Positions 1-9,844 of a stretch of DNA of 64,000 nucleotides are shown one piece after another. The position numbers and the translations under genes were made by a program. The stretch covers positions 124,001-188,000 of the forward strand of contig RSEE01000045.1 of the NCBI GenBank assembly GCA_003971905.1, in the 5' to 3' direction. The stretch's first letter is position 1. Each line of letters opens with the position of its first letter. The notes under the pieces are model-generated. The model had not been told where the DNA came from and searched no databases. It saw only the letters and a program-made list of their open reading frames with translations. The DNA is from Moniliella sp. 'wahieum'. Its lineage: Eukaryota; Basidiomycota; Moniliellomycetes; Moniliellales; Moniliellaceae.

Positions 1-1341
1 CCTCCATCGCCTCGGGCGTAGTGGGCACAGTGGCCGGGTCGACGCCCTTAGCAAAGGCGCGGGTCTGGGGGTCCGTGCAGGAGGTGATCCAGTCGGCCGA
101 AGTGGACCGCGGGCGGTCGAGGAAGCCCATGTTGATAAAGTACTGCCGGGCCTCGTCCCGCGGGCCATAGTACATGCAACGGCCCTCGTCAATGACAAGC
201 ACCTTGTCACACTGGTTGAAGATGCCCTCGGAAGCCTGGTACACCGTCACAAACGACGTGGTTTGAGTCATGTCGGTCAAGATACGAATCGACTTGGCAT
301 AGTCCAACGCCGTCGAAGCGTCCAGACCACGGGTGGAGTTGTCCCAAGCCATGACAGAGGCGCCGGCCGTCAACACCTCCAGAATCGACACACGCTTCCG
401 CTCACCCCGACACACCGCGGACGGTGGCCGAACCGACAAGGGTATCCTTGGTGTGCGAAATGTTGACCATCTTGAGAAGTGTGTCGCGCATCATGGCGCG
501 GAACTCGGCCCTGGTGTACCCAGGCAGGGGGGTGCGGTGGCTCTTAAGGCGCAGCGCAAAGTCAAGCGTGCGGCCGACAGTAAGGGTGGCAAGATGGTTG
601 TCATCCTCCTCCGAATACAGGACTTCACCTTGGTAGCGCTTGCCCATTTCCTTGGCGGGAATGCCACCATAGGAAACCTCACCGTCCACGGCAATAAAGC
701 CTTCCCGACGGTTGGCAATCGACTGAAGGAATGGGAGCAGCCAGCACCGGGGCGACCAATGACCAGCACCATCTCACCAGGCCGAGCACAGCCTTGGAAG
801 TTCTGGAGAATGAAACGCTCCTTGGGAGCAAAAGGGTCGTAGCCAAACAGCTTGCACAGGTCGACAAGGGGGCCAATAACCTCAAACAGAGCCATCGAAG
901 GGATGGTGGGCACGTTCATGTCGGTACTGCTCGGAGCGGGACGGCAAGATCATGCCAACTGACACCAAGCGCCTTGCGCTTCCACCCGACCGACTCGGCT
1001 TCGGGCTGGATCGTGCCGATAAACTCGCGGAGGTCGAAGGGGACATACTCGTCCGCATCGGCAGTGCCCCCCGCCGCCTTCTCCACATCGGTCGCCTTGA
1101 CATTTTTCGCTCTCCTCGAGGGCAGTGGCATTACTGGAACGACGAGTGTGGGTGGTGCGGCCGCCGGCCGAGGTGACGCGGGTAAGCTCGGCCTTGGCAG
1201 CGTCAACGTCCACGTGGTGTTCGTCGGCGGGGGGCTGTGGTCAACGTAGGGGTGGGTGTGGCCATAGTCGCGGTCGCGGGCGGCCACGTTGGCCGACTCG
1301 GCGTGGATGCGCGACGAGACGGGCGCGAGATCGACACCCAT
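1..1341 (-). CDS. PDR-type ABC transporter, N-terminal region and first nucleotide-binding domain (partial, frameshifted)
   Basis: This is a plasma-membrane pleiotropic drug resistance pump of the ABCG/PDR type, which exports xenobiotics or lipids using ATP. The window holds the amino-terminal tail and NBD1, and the rest lies off the left edge. On the minus strand the tail starts at an ATG at 1341. The PDR-typical segment ending KRKALGVSWHDL lies near 950-1000. Walker A (GRPGAGCS) is at about 734-757, followed by the acidic Q-loop variant SEEDDNHLATLTVG near 600. The signature VRGVSGGERKR is near 385-410 and the Walker B/D-loop region (MAWDNSTRGLDAS) near 315-355. Coding sense changes frame at about 1225, 935, 737 and 398. 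The break at 398 is a G-run deletion exactly inside the signature. Either sequence error or decay could explain this, and the intact motifs in successive frames favour error. The start is inferred from the loss of coding character upstream. Confidence 0.85.
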
Positions 1342-2255
1342 CGTGGCGGGATGGGCGGGGAGGGGCAAGTGAGGCGGGGGTGGGGCGACGGGGAGGGAAT
1401 GGGATCGGCGAGGGCCGGAGTGCGGGCGAGGGCGTGGGATATATACGGGAGCGGGCGCGGGCAGAATGCACATTCGGCAGCCAAAGCACCGCCGGGGCGT
1501 CGTGCTGCGGGCTGCGCTGTGCTGCCTGCCGTGCCCTGCGTCGCCGCGGCCGCGCCATGGACCGCCCGGGGCGACCTGCGCGCGTCGGCGGCACAACACC
1601 TGCCCCCGTGCGGGCCCCGGCCAGGTCACGCGTCACGCGTCATGCAGGTGTGCCTCTGCGCTGCCACACCGCCGCCACAGCGCCCCGCCGCCGCCCCCCG
1701 CGCAGCCGCCGATTCGGTTGGGCAGCGGGCTGCCTCTATGCCGCCCGCCGACACCTGCCCGTGGCATGAAACCAACACGCAGCAGCTTCTACGTTCCATG
1801 CCTCTCACGCGTCACTTGCACGTCACACGCTGCTCTGCAACGCTGCCTCTGCGCTGCGCCTCCCCCGCCCGCGGGCATCCGCGGCCCGCCAATCCCGCGG
1901 CGCTGCGGATGCTTTGCTTGGCACTGCCCCACTGCCCCGCAGGTTTTTCTCGCTGGCTCACGCTCTCCCGCTGAGCAGCACCCATTCAGTTCATGCCTTC
2001 TTGCTCCCGCCGTACTCACTCAGTACTCAGGTACTCAGTAGCAGTGCTCTGTGTCCTCACCTCCTCGCGCGGCACGCGTCACGCCTTCCGCCTTCCGCCT
2101 CGGCCTCACCCGGCCTCATGCGCCTCACCAGCTCACTAGTCACTGGTCACTAGTCACTAGTCACTAGCTAGTCTCTCCTCTCCGGGGCTCAGACGGAGGC
2201 CCCCCTTTTCACCCCGACTCACGCGTCAGACCCGCACGCGCCGCCTAATTTCAAA
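1342..2255. other. Intergenic, upstream of the ABC transporter
   Basis: No convincing gene is seen. The stretch is C-rich low-complexity sequence. It repeats the word TCACGCGTCA or its core ACGCGT at about 1626, 1634, 1806, 2070 and 2220, and carries a heptamer array at its right end. It probably contains the ABC transporter promoter, but no single element can be assigned. Confidence 0.5.
2132..2172. repeat. TCACTAG heptamer microsatellite
   Basis: The 7-bp word TCACTAG (AGTCACT in the other register) is repeated about five times with one variant unit, ending in AGCTAGTC. The same array with the same AGCTAGTC interruption occurs at 5849-5896, on the other side of the LTR element. Confidence 0.85.
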
Positions 2256-2260
2256 CCTTA

Positions 2261-2498
2261 TGTTGACTGTGATCCTCTGGCTCCCAGTCGGTAGACCAGG
2301 TTCGCCTCGGTTCCATCGGCTTCCACGCTGACGTCCCTGCGTGTCACTGTCCCTGTGCCCTGCACTCTCTCCTGTGTGACTCACTGTCCCTGTGCCTAGT
2401 CCAGCCTCCTATATAGATGCCTCTGTACCCAGACCCAACTCTGGCTCCAATCCATCACTTCTCCTATCCTTCTGCCCGTCCGGCTCCCTAGGCCAACA
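2261..2498. repeat. LTR 1 of the tandem element
   Basis: This is a 238-bp terminal repeat starting TGTTGACTGTGATCC and ending GGCCAACA. It contains a TATA-like CCTATATAGATG at about 2408-2420, the position expected for the element's own promoter. The 5 bp outside its left end are CCTTA. Confidence 0.85.
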
Positions 2499-2620
2499 GA
2501 GCTACAATCTGATCCCCCCGGAAGGGGAGCGCTCTTCAAGCAAGCCCACCCCCAAGCCTACAAGCCCAAGCTAAGCCGCCAAGCCCACAAGACACACCCG
2601 TCCTCCCGCCCAACAACACC

Positions 2621-2700
2621 ACCGCCACAATCGGCACCTTACCGCCACAATCGGCATACTACCGCCACAATCGGCATACTACCGCCACAATCGGCACACT
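2621..2700. repeat. 20-bp minisatellite, four units, inside the LTR element
   Basis: There are four consecutive units of ACCGCCACAATCGGCATACT with small variation in the last four bases. The second internal segment has the matching array at 3770-3845. Confidence 0.9.
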
Positions 2701-3414
2701 CGTCCCCCACAGATGGGGCAATGATTTTTAGGGACAACACACGACGGAACAAAACGTGTCGGGTATCGTCAACGAGACGAAATTCCTCCAACGACAAAAC
2801 GGCGCAGGCGAATCGCAGAAAGCGGGGGTGGCTGCTCATCAAGTGCCCCACCCACGGCTACACGCCCGGATTGCCAATTCATCCGGGGCACCTGGGGAAA
2901 GGATGGGGGGGGGTGGTCACCCAACTTCTTCCACTCCTCTTTTCAACAACAAAGAGAACCCAAACAGATCAAGACGGTTGACGCATAGCGCCCGTTCATT
3001 TCCCATGCCCAATGGACCCCACTGGCACCAGGCATGCGGAACCAAACAACTACCAAACGCATCCAATTTGATGCCAAACGACCTTGGACCGCATTTACTC
3101 CAAGTTTCCAATTTCTTCTTTCACTACACCTATAACTGGTGCTTTTACTTTTGCCCACCAAATCGCTTCGGGGCGCAACCCCTACTACTTTTACTTCTAA
3201 GACTTCTACAAGCATCTGGCGGTCGCACAATACACCAACCACAAGCGCTCGGCTCGTTCAGGTGTCATCCTGGACAGCGGGGGTGTAGGCCAGTCGTGTG
3301 GCCATGCACAACTCCAGGCCATTCGTCCCGGTTGCCACTCAAGTCCCCTCTCTACATCCACTGGCAGGAGCTCATCCCACAACCGATGTCTCCGGGTTCC
3401 CTGGCCAGCGGGGG

Positions 3415-3649
3415 TGTGACTGTGATCCTCTGGCTCCCAGTCGGTAGACCAGGTTCGCCTCGGTTCCATCGGCTTCCACGCTGACGTCCCTGCGTGTCAC
3501 TGTCCCTGTGCCCTGCACTCTCTCCTGTGTGACTCACTGTCCCTGTGCCTAGTCCAGCCTCCTATATAGATGCCTCTGTACCCAGACCAACTCTGCTCCA
3601 ATCCATCACCTTCTCCTCATCTTCTGCCCGTCCGGCTCCCTAGGCCACA
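3415..3649. repeat. LTR 2 (internal) of the tandem element
   Basis: This is the central copy of the LTR, differing from LTR1 only by a handful of single-base deletions (TGTGAC for TGTTGAC, CCACA for CCAACA). It has no target-site duplication of its own and passes directly into internal sequence on both sides. It therefore belongs to one composite element rather than a nested insertion. Confidence 0.85.
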
Positions 3650-3769
3650 GAGCTACAATCTGATCCCCCCGGAAGGGGAGCGCTCTTCAAGCAAGCCCAC
3701 CCCCAAGCCTACAAGCCCAAGCTAAGCCGCCAAGCCCACAAGAACACCCGTCCTCCCGCCCAACACACC

Positions 3770-3845
3770 ACCGCCACAATCGGCACCTTACCGCCACAAT
3801 CGGCATACTACCGCCACAATCGGCATACCGCCACAATCGGCACAT
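3770..3845. repeat. 20-bp minisatellite, second copy
   Basis: This is the equivalent of the array at 2621-2700: four units of the ACCGCCACAATCGGC core, the last two shortened to 17 and 19 bp. Confidence 0.9.
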
Positions 3846-4547
3846 CCCCCACAGATGGGGCAATGATTTTTAGGGACAACACACGACGGAACAAAACGTG
3901 TCGGGTATCGCAACGAGACGAAATTCCTCCAACGACAAAACGGCGCAGGCGAATCGCAGAAAGGGGGGGGTGCTCAAGTGCCCCACCCACGGCTACACGC
4001 CCCGGATTGCCAATTCATCCGGGGACCTGGGGAAAGGATGGGGGGGGGGTGGTCACCCAATTCTTCCACTCCTCTTTCAACAACAAAGAGAACCCAAACA
4101 GATCAAGACGGTTGACGCATAGCGCCCGTTCATTTCCCATGCCCAATGGACCCCACTGGCACCAGGCATGCGGAACCAAACAACTACCAAACGCATCCAA
4201 TTTTGATGCCAAACGACCTTGGACCGCATTTACTCCAAGTTTCCAATTTCTTTCACTACACCTATAACTGGTGCTTTTACTTTTGCCCACCAAATCGCTT
4301 CGGGGCGCAACCCCTACTACTTTTACTTCTAAGACTTCTACAAGCATCTGGCGGTCGCACAATACACCAACCACAAGCGCTCGGCTCGTTCAGGTGTCAT
4401 CCTGGACAGCGGGGGTGTAGGCCAGTCGTGTGGCCATGCACAACTCCAGGCCATTCGTCCCGGTTGCCACTCAAGTCCTCCCTCTCTACATCCACTGGCA
4501 GGAGCTCATCCCACAACCGATGTCTCCGGGTTCCCTGGCCAGCGGGG

Positions 4548-4787
4548 TGTTGACTGTGATCCTCTGGCTCCCAGTCGGTAGACCAGGTTCGCCTCGGTTC
4601 CATCGGCTTCCACGCTGACGTCCCTGCGTGTCACTGTCCCTGTGCCCTGCACTCTCTCCTGTGTGACTCACTGTCCCTGTGCCTAGTCCAGCCTCCTATA
4701 TAGATGCCTCTGTACCCAGACCCAACTCTGGCTCCAATCCATCACCTTCTCCTCATCCTTCTGCCCGTCCGGCTCCCTAGGCCAACA
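4548..4787. repeat. LTR 3 of the tandem element
   Basis: This is the right terminal LTR, about 240 bp, beginning TGTTGACTG and ending GGCCAACA, with the TATATAG motif near 4697. It is followed immediately by CCTTA, the matching target-site duplication. Confidence 0.85.
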
Positions 4788-4792
4788 CCTTA

Positions 4793-5374
4793 CACTTGTC
4801 GCCCTCCCGCTCGCCTATCCTGCCTCCTCGTGCCCCCCCCTACGGCCGGGGAGTAGGTTGCCGAGTGCGGTGTGGCAAGGTGTGGCAAAAGCTCCCAAGT
4901 TGCCCGTGGCCTGCCATACCGCTTGTCTCCGTCTTCACCTGTTCCCACCGGTTTTCCAGGTACTCTTCCGATGGTAGTATCACGGCAGTTGCAATCGCAA
5001 TCGACGCAATCCCCGCCGTTACGCATGGCCCTATCGGTCCACCATGAGCAGCGGGCGGTTTGGCTGCTCCATGGCACGGCAAGCCGCTCCTGAATCGGAC
5101 GAGGCAACGAGGAACAGCCTGGAGCAGCGAGAGGACTACGCAGGGCAAACCAAAACCGAACCAACGGAGGCTTTGGATGCTTCATCATGCACATCATGCA
5201 TCATGTTCTCCAAGCTTCACGAGTAGTGAGTCACTAGATTCACTCCCTTCGCCAACAGCAGGAAGAGTGCGTGGTGAGTAACTGAGTACTCAAATGAGTC
5301 GACTGAGTTCGATGACTCGATAAGGCCCAAGGCCGGGAGGGGAACGGGGAAGCGGTGGGAGTGTGACATGTGAC
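4793..5374. other. Non-coding stretch after the LTR element
   Basis: No gene is recognised. Short open frames here lack recognisable motifs and overlap each other in several frames. The word ATCATGCACATCATGCATCATG, close to the recurrent ATGCATGA word seen elsewhere in the window, lies at about 5183-5205. Confidence 0.5.
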
Positions 5375-5549
5375 GCCACACTGGTGTAGTGGCGCCGACA
5401 GCCCCAGCGGGAACCTTCTTCTTCCAGTTATTCCTTGCATTCCTCGCAGTATTCCTTCCTGGAGGGCAGAAATATTCTCTAGCCTCTGTAGCTCCTGCAT
5501 CACGTGCCATGCAATGCACCATCAACTGCCTGCTCCCTGGTCCTCTACA
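5375..5549 (+). repeat. Left arm of a diverged inverted repeat
   Basis: The segment starts GCCACACTGGTGTAGTGG and continues through AATATTCTCTAGCCTCTG and CACCATCAACTGCC. Read in reverse complement, 9677-9844 has the same blocks in the same order, with roughly a quarter of positions different by eye. The first 17 bases form a small hairpin (CCAC...GTGG). Confidence 0.7.
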
Positions 5550-5848
5550 GGGAGCTGACGGTTACCTCTGCTTGCACCCTGAGGCCTGAGGACATCCTAC
5601 CCTGGCCGCGGGGTTAGGGGTTACCGGTTAGGCCTTAGGAAACCATGCAGGCGCTGTGCAAGCACACCTTATCACATGTTTACACCCCGAGGCCTGACAT
5701 CGTTACCTCGTTAGTTACCAAGTTACTGAGCGAGTTCCGGTTGCCCGTTGCCGGTTGCTGGTTACACGTTACGTGATACGGTTACAGGTTGCAGGGGCCT
5801 GTGAGGCAACCGGTGACAGTCCCCAGCCACTGGCTTCTACCTAGTTGC

Positions 5849-5896
5849 AGTCACTAGTCACTAGCTAGTCACTAGTCACTAGTCACTAGCTAGTCA
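5849..5896. repeat. TCACTAG heptamer microsatellite, second locus
   Basis: About six units of AGTCACT are interrupted twice by AGCTAGTC. It is the same family as the array at 2132-2172. Confidence 0.85.
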
Positions 5897-5987
5897 AGTT
5901 AGTCAAACTAGAGCTTCAAGCTTTCAAGTTCCTACGTGGTTTGAAACCTCCGGAAGTTGCCGTTTAAATTTTAGCGTTATCCGGAAC

Positions 5988-6012
5988 GTGGGTTCGAATC
6001 CCACTCTCGTCA
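5988..6012 (+). pseudogene. tRNA T-arm plus acceptor 3' strand (fragment)
   Basis: A perfect T-arm is visible: stem GTGGG (5988-5992), loop TTCGAAT, stem CCCAC (6000-6004), then TCTCGTC and A as the 3' acceptor strand and discriminator. The matching 5' acceptor strand (GACGAGA) and a D-arm/A-box are not found in the 130 bases upstream. This looks like a tRNA 3' fragment or tRNA-derived repeat rather than a working gene. A working tRNA damaged by sequence error is less likely. Confidence 0.4.
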
Positions 6013-6147
6013 CCATGTGGGGAGGCGAGCAAGGCAAAGGGGAGATCGTGTGATGCAATCAGGGGAAGGCAGCCCGGAGGGCAACAGGGAAGAGCGGAAC
6101 AGGGGCGGAACGGGCCGCCTCGCACACGCCAATGGCACTGGCATTGG

Positions 6148-6167
6148 GGTTACCGGTTACCGGTTAC
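6148..6167. repeat. GGTTACC heptamer array
   Basis: About three units of GGTTACC with 7-bp period. Relatives are at 45425-45448 and, degenerate, at 5620-5780 and 62650-62690. Confidence 0.7.
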
Positions 6168-8277
6168 ATGCATCACATGATCGCCATAGGTTCACCTTTC
6201 ATCTCAACGTCAATAACCAAACGTTGGATTGGTCTGTCTGATGGAAGTCGGACCAGACAAAAACGCCTTGGCTATTGTTAAAAGCTCATCAACGAAATGG
6301 GGAAGGAAAGAGAACCAAAAGAAGGCACAGACCGTGCCTGCTCTTCGTCTCATCGTCTGTTGTTCTCACCACACCACAGCTCTACTGTGGTGCATCAGCC
6401 AGAAGGTTGGCCATCCATCACCGCCTAATACTGTACCAGGCACCAATCGACCTGCAACACACGATAAGTAACCCAGAGGGTGTCGGAAGAGCGAAGACGG
6501 TCCATACTCGGGAGTGGGGTCTGCTTCTGATGAGAGCCCGATCTCGCACCCCTCTTTGGTCACCCGGTCGGCATCCGCTCGAAGATCTGAGATTGGAGAT
6601 CCTTGGGGACGGACATATAAAAGGGATAGGAAAAACGAGGTGTTGAGAACCCAGAGTTACTATTACTAGCGACGGGTCACACGCACATATCCACCGGCTG
6701 CGCGTATGACCCTGTTCTAAAGATCTTCCTTGACCCTTTGTTGTCTCTTTCCCTTATCACCGTCGTTTACCGTGTGATTGCATCTCCTTTGCCTCTGGTA
6801 TATAAGGCACCATTCCATATGCACCCTGAATGAATACCATGTGGGCATCCAAGGCAATCCCCTCCTACACGGAGCTTATTCCCCACGAATTTCTCGCCGT
6901 GTGCACTCTGTAGGGACCACGGACAAAAACGGCGGGTGGGCGAGCCTGCCCGCCAGCCTGTATTAAGCACCCTTTGTCTCTCGCGTGCTATAGGTTGTAT
7001 CCACGCCGGTCTGAACGATCAACTATACTCGTGTAATACTCTGTTGCGTAATGATGCGTCGAGAACGAAGGACCGCACCGTCGATTATGTGTGGTGCACT
7101 ATCTAGGCGGGATCCCGTTCGTACGGCTGAGGGCATATCCGTGTGTTTTTGCTTTCTTTAAATCCTGCTTGTATCCTGCTTTGAATTGCTTTGAAGTCGG
7201 ACTTGTACCCAAAAAGATGTCTGGGTCGGAGATGAACTTCCTAACACACATGCATCTCATTTTCCCTGCGTGTTCTTTCATCGTGTGTATATTTATCGTT
7301 TCCTGCGTGGCTCAGAGCGGAGAGCGCCTGCAATTATTCTTTAGGCTTTCCTCTGGCTTTTCTGATTCCTGCGGTGGTGGCGTGTGGGGAACAGTTTCTT
7401 TTTTCCTCTTTTGGTGTTCGCTATTCCTTAATTGCTGAGGCCTGCGGACGTCGTTTGCCCTATTACCTCTTTTCTTGATGGGTTGTCTATTTTTGTTTTC
7501 TATCCTGCCCCTGCGTATGGTCCTTGTTACGGGACGCTCCGGTTACCTCCGGACGCTGAGTCCCGGATGTCGTAGACATCTCAGCCCAACACGCGTCAGT
7601 CCTGTTAGATCTTAGACTAGCAAGAGAGAGCCATCAGTACTCAGTCGACACCTTATCGATCTTATCCATGCTGCGGATATCATCGATCATCGATCATCCG
7701 CGACCCGCGAGGGTCGCATGGGCTCATCGGTACGATGCTTCGTGCCCATTGCAGCCAGTCTTCTTTTAGGTAGAACCCTTCCAGCTGCGCCCGACTACGA
7801 AGCGTCAGCGCCTTTGAGAGCATAGGCTGTACATTATAGCTTTTACCTCGCTGGAAAGTGCCCCGCATTCTGTTTATATACCTGTCACATGTCACGCGGC
7901 ACTTGGGGCCTGGTTCCTTCTGTGGTATTATAAAAGGAGCCATGTCTAAGGCTTGCTGTGGTCCTGGCCGACCATCCTGTCTTTGGTCTCCCCGACTACC
8001 CGTTCCTCTCTCGTCCTTCCACCTTCTACTACCCTTATACGCTTACGAATTTACGACTTACGTCGAGTACGCTGCAAGCTGTGATTACTCTCATCCGTAG
8101 CGCTTGCTCTTCTTTAGGACTCTGTCTGTTCCCGCCTACTACAGTGTCCCGAGTGTGGTAACGCTGCGAGGAACAGAGTAACTTCGGAGCTCCTGGACTC
8201 CTTCAACTGGTCTAACGATCTACGTACACGGATCCTACCTCGGAGGGTCTGAGCTGCGACCTTTGCACGCAGGCAGC

Positions 8278-8318
8278 CACCCAAACTAGAGGGTCTGCCA
8301 CCCAAACTAGAGGGTCTC
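8278..8318. repeat. Tandem 20-bp direct repeat
   Basis: Two copies of CACCCAAACTAGAGGGTCT are adjacent, each containing the inverted pair ACCC...GGGT. A related palindromic string (CCCTAAACTACAGGGTG) follows at about 8420. Confidence 0.75.
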
Positions 8319-9676
8319 TCCCTCGCCTCTACACCCTCTCAGTTCAACCAGGATTTGAACCAGAACCTAACATACGAGACACCGATTGGCCTGTCCACAA
8401 GGGTTTATGCGTTTACACCCCTAAACTACAGGGTGGGGGGGGGCACCTCGGGTCCCCCCCATGATGCATGATGCATGACAGTCCTCTTCTTGGCCCCAAC
8501 AGTGCACTTTCCTGCCGAGCGCGTCATTTCGTCGTCGACACTTGGGTAAAAGATGAGTGTCATTTCTTCGTCAGAAGCCATAGCCGTTTGAGACCCACAG
8601 GCACCGCCCCGTTCGACCCTTTATTCTGTATACCTTATCAGCTGTCCCAGACCACATATATGTTCCAGTAACGACACAGCTCTGTTGGTCTTCCGCAGTT
8701 TTCTCTGCTGTGGTCTCCACACCCCCATTGCCGTCAAAGTCCAGTATCTACGATCCTCTCGGTACGGATCCCTCTACCATAATGCATAATCCGAGCATGC
8801 AAGAAGAGTTGAATTGTTCCGATGTCTGCCAGGCCAATGTGACCCTCTCTTCTCGTTGCCTGCCTCACCTTCCACTGAAGTCAACCTTTATAGGGGATAC
8901 CGATATATATATACTTAATTACACACTAATAGCAATCGCCTTCTTGCTTGACCGGGCGCGTACTACAAAGCTACGTTTTGTCACGCCAAGCGGCGCCCCC
9001 GTCTCAAGTGGGCATATTCTCGCCTGCAGGTCTGTTCCGATCCGACAATCCCGTTCTGGCTCAATAACCCGCTTGAGTGGTCTTCCCTCATACTATTTGT
9101 GTGGTTGGGCCTCATCCGTGGGTCCGCCCATGACAGTGGGTGCTCAAGGTGAATGGATTTAGGCCAGCAATGTTTTTTGTGATGATCTGTGGTGGTCACA
9201 GATAGCGATACAATCTCAATCGTGAATCCATCTTGTTTCTTCTGCGGTATAGAGATCAGATCTCAGAGGTGACCGCCGGATGAAAAGAAGCATTTTGCGG
9301 GGATATGCGATGCTGTCTTATATATACCTTGAGACACAATCTCCGTCAGTTTTGTCACAGGCGCCAACATCGCTACGTCCCACTGATGCAAACGACTTTC
9401 CTTTCCTCTTTACCTCACTTCAAGGCCTCCAACAAAAGCCCAACTTTCGTCTCCTCGTATCCAATTTGTCTCTCCGTACTGTATCTTCATCCTATACCTT
9501 AACGGATTCTTCTTGTTTCCGTATCCTCTATCTTTCCGTCGTAGGGCGTATCGTTCGTAGTCTCCGCATGTAACACCGTGGGGGGGATGGGGGGGGTAGC
9601 TTTCCCGACTGGAGACCGTTTTTGCCCATAAGAGCGTGAGTATAATAATGGCTGTGGCCAATCCATAAGCGGGGAT

Positions 9677-9844
9677 TATACAAGACCAGATATCAGGCAG
9701 TTGGTGGTGTATTGCATTAATTGCATACTACGTTATGAGCTACAGAGGCTGGAGAATATTTTTGCCCTACAGGATTGAATATTGGAAGGAATGAGCCGGA
9801 AGGTTTCGGGCTTGGGCTACCGATTCCACTACACCAGTGTGGCA
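9677..9844 (-). repeat. Right arm of a diverged inverted repeat
   Basis: This is the reverse-complement counterpart of 5375-5549. Shared blocks include CCACACTGGTGTAGTGG, AATATTCTC(T/C)AGCCTCTG and CACCA(T/C)CAACTGCC. Homology ends abruptly just past the CCACACTGG block at 9844. Confidence 0.7.

Larger units (their letters stand above)
2261..4787. mobile_element. Non-autonomous tandem LTR element (TRIM-like), LTR-internal-LTR-internal-LTR
   Basis: Three near-identical LTRs of about 238 bp (2261-2498, 3415-3649, 4548-4787) separate two internal segments of about 0.9 kb that are near-identical to each other. The outer ends read TGTTG at the left and CAACA at the right, a short terminal inverted repeat typical of LTR elements. 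The element is bounded by the 5-bp direct repeat CCTTA at 2256-2260 and 4788-4792, a clean target-site duplication. No gag, protease, reverse transcriptase or integrase reading frame is present, so the element must have used enzymes supplied in trans. I could not recognise a tRNA primer-binding site after LTR1. A short G-rich purine stretch precedes LTR2 and LTR3 and may be the polypurine tract. Near identity of the LTRs suggests a recent insertion. Confidence 0.85.
6013..9676. other. Gene desert, AT-richer than its surroundings
   Basis: No conserved coding sequence is recognised on either strand over 3.6 kb. Base composition is closer to 50% GC than in the neighbouring genes. Several TATA-like strings (about 6615, 6798, 7875, 7930, 8905, 9320) and pyrimidine-rich stretches resemble fragments of old LTR or promoter sequence, but no paired LTRs were found. 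A 20-bp direct repeat (CACCCAAACTAGAGGGTCT) sits at 8278-8318 and an ATGATGCATGATGCATGA word at 8461-8478. It lies between the two arms of the inverted repeat. Confidence 0.5.

Noticed and set aside
2621..2700. CRISPR-like array of 20-bp repeats
   Set aside because: The units are directly adjacent with no unique spacers, and the genome is fungal. It is a minisatellite within an LTR element.
5620..5780. Interstitial telomere repeat (GGGTTAGGGGTTACCGGTTAGG)
   Set aside because: The string is short and degenerate and better fits the dispersed GGTTACC heptamer family. The telomere unit of this species is unknown.
6480..6780. Possible solo LTR starting TGTCGGAAGAGCG with a TATAAAAG box
   Set aside because: No second copy, matching end or target-site duplication was found in the window.
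8340..8380. Possible minus-strand tRNA T-arm (GGTTCAAATCC) or retroelement primer-binding site
   Set aside because: Only four of five T-stem pairs form. No acceptor, anticodon or D-arm is present and no LTR ends next to it.
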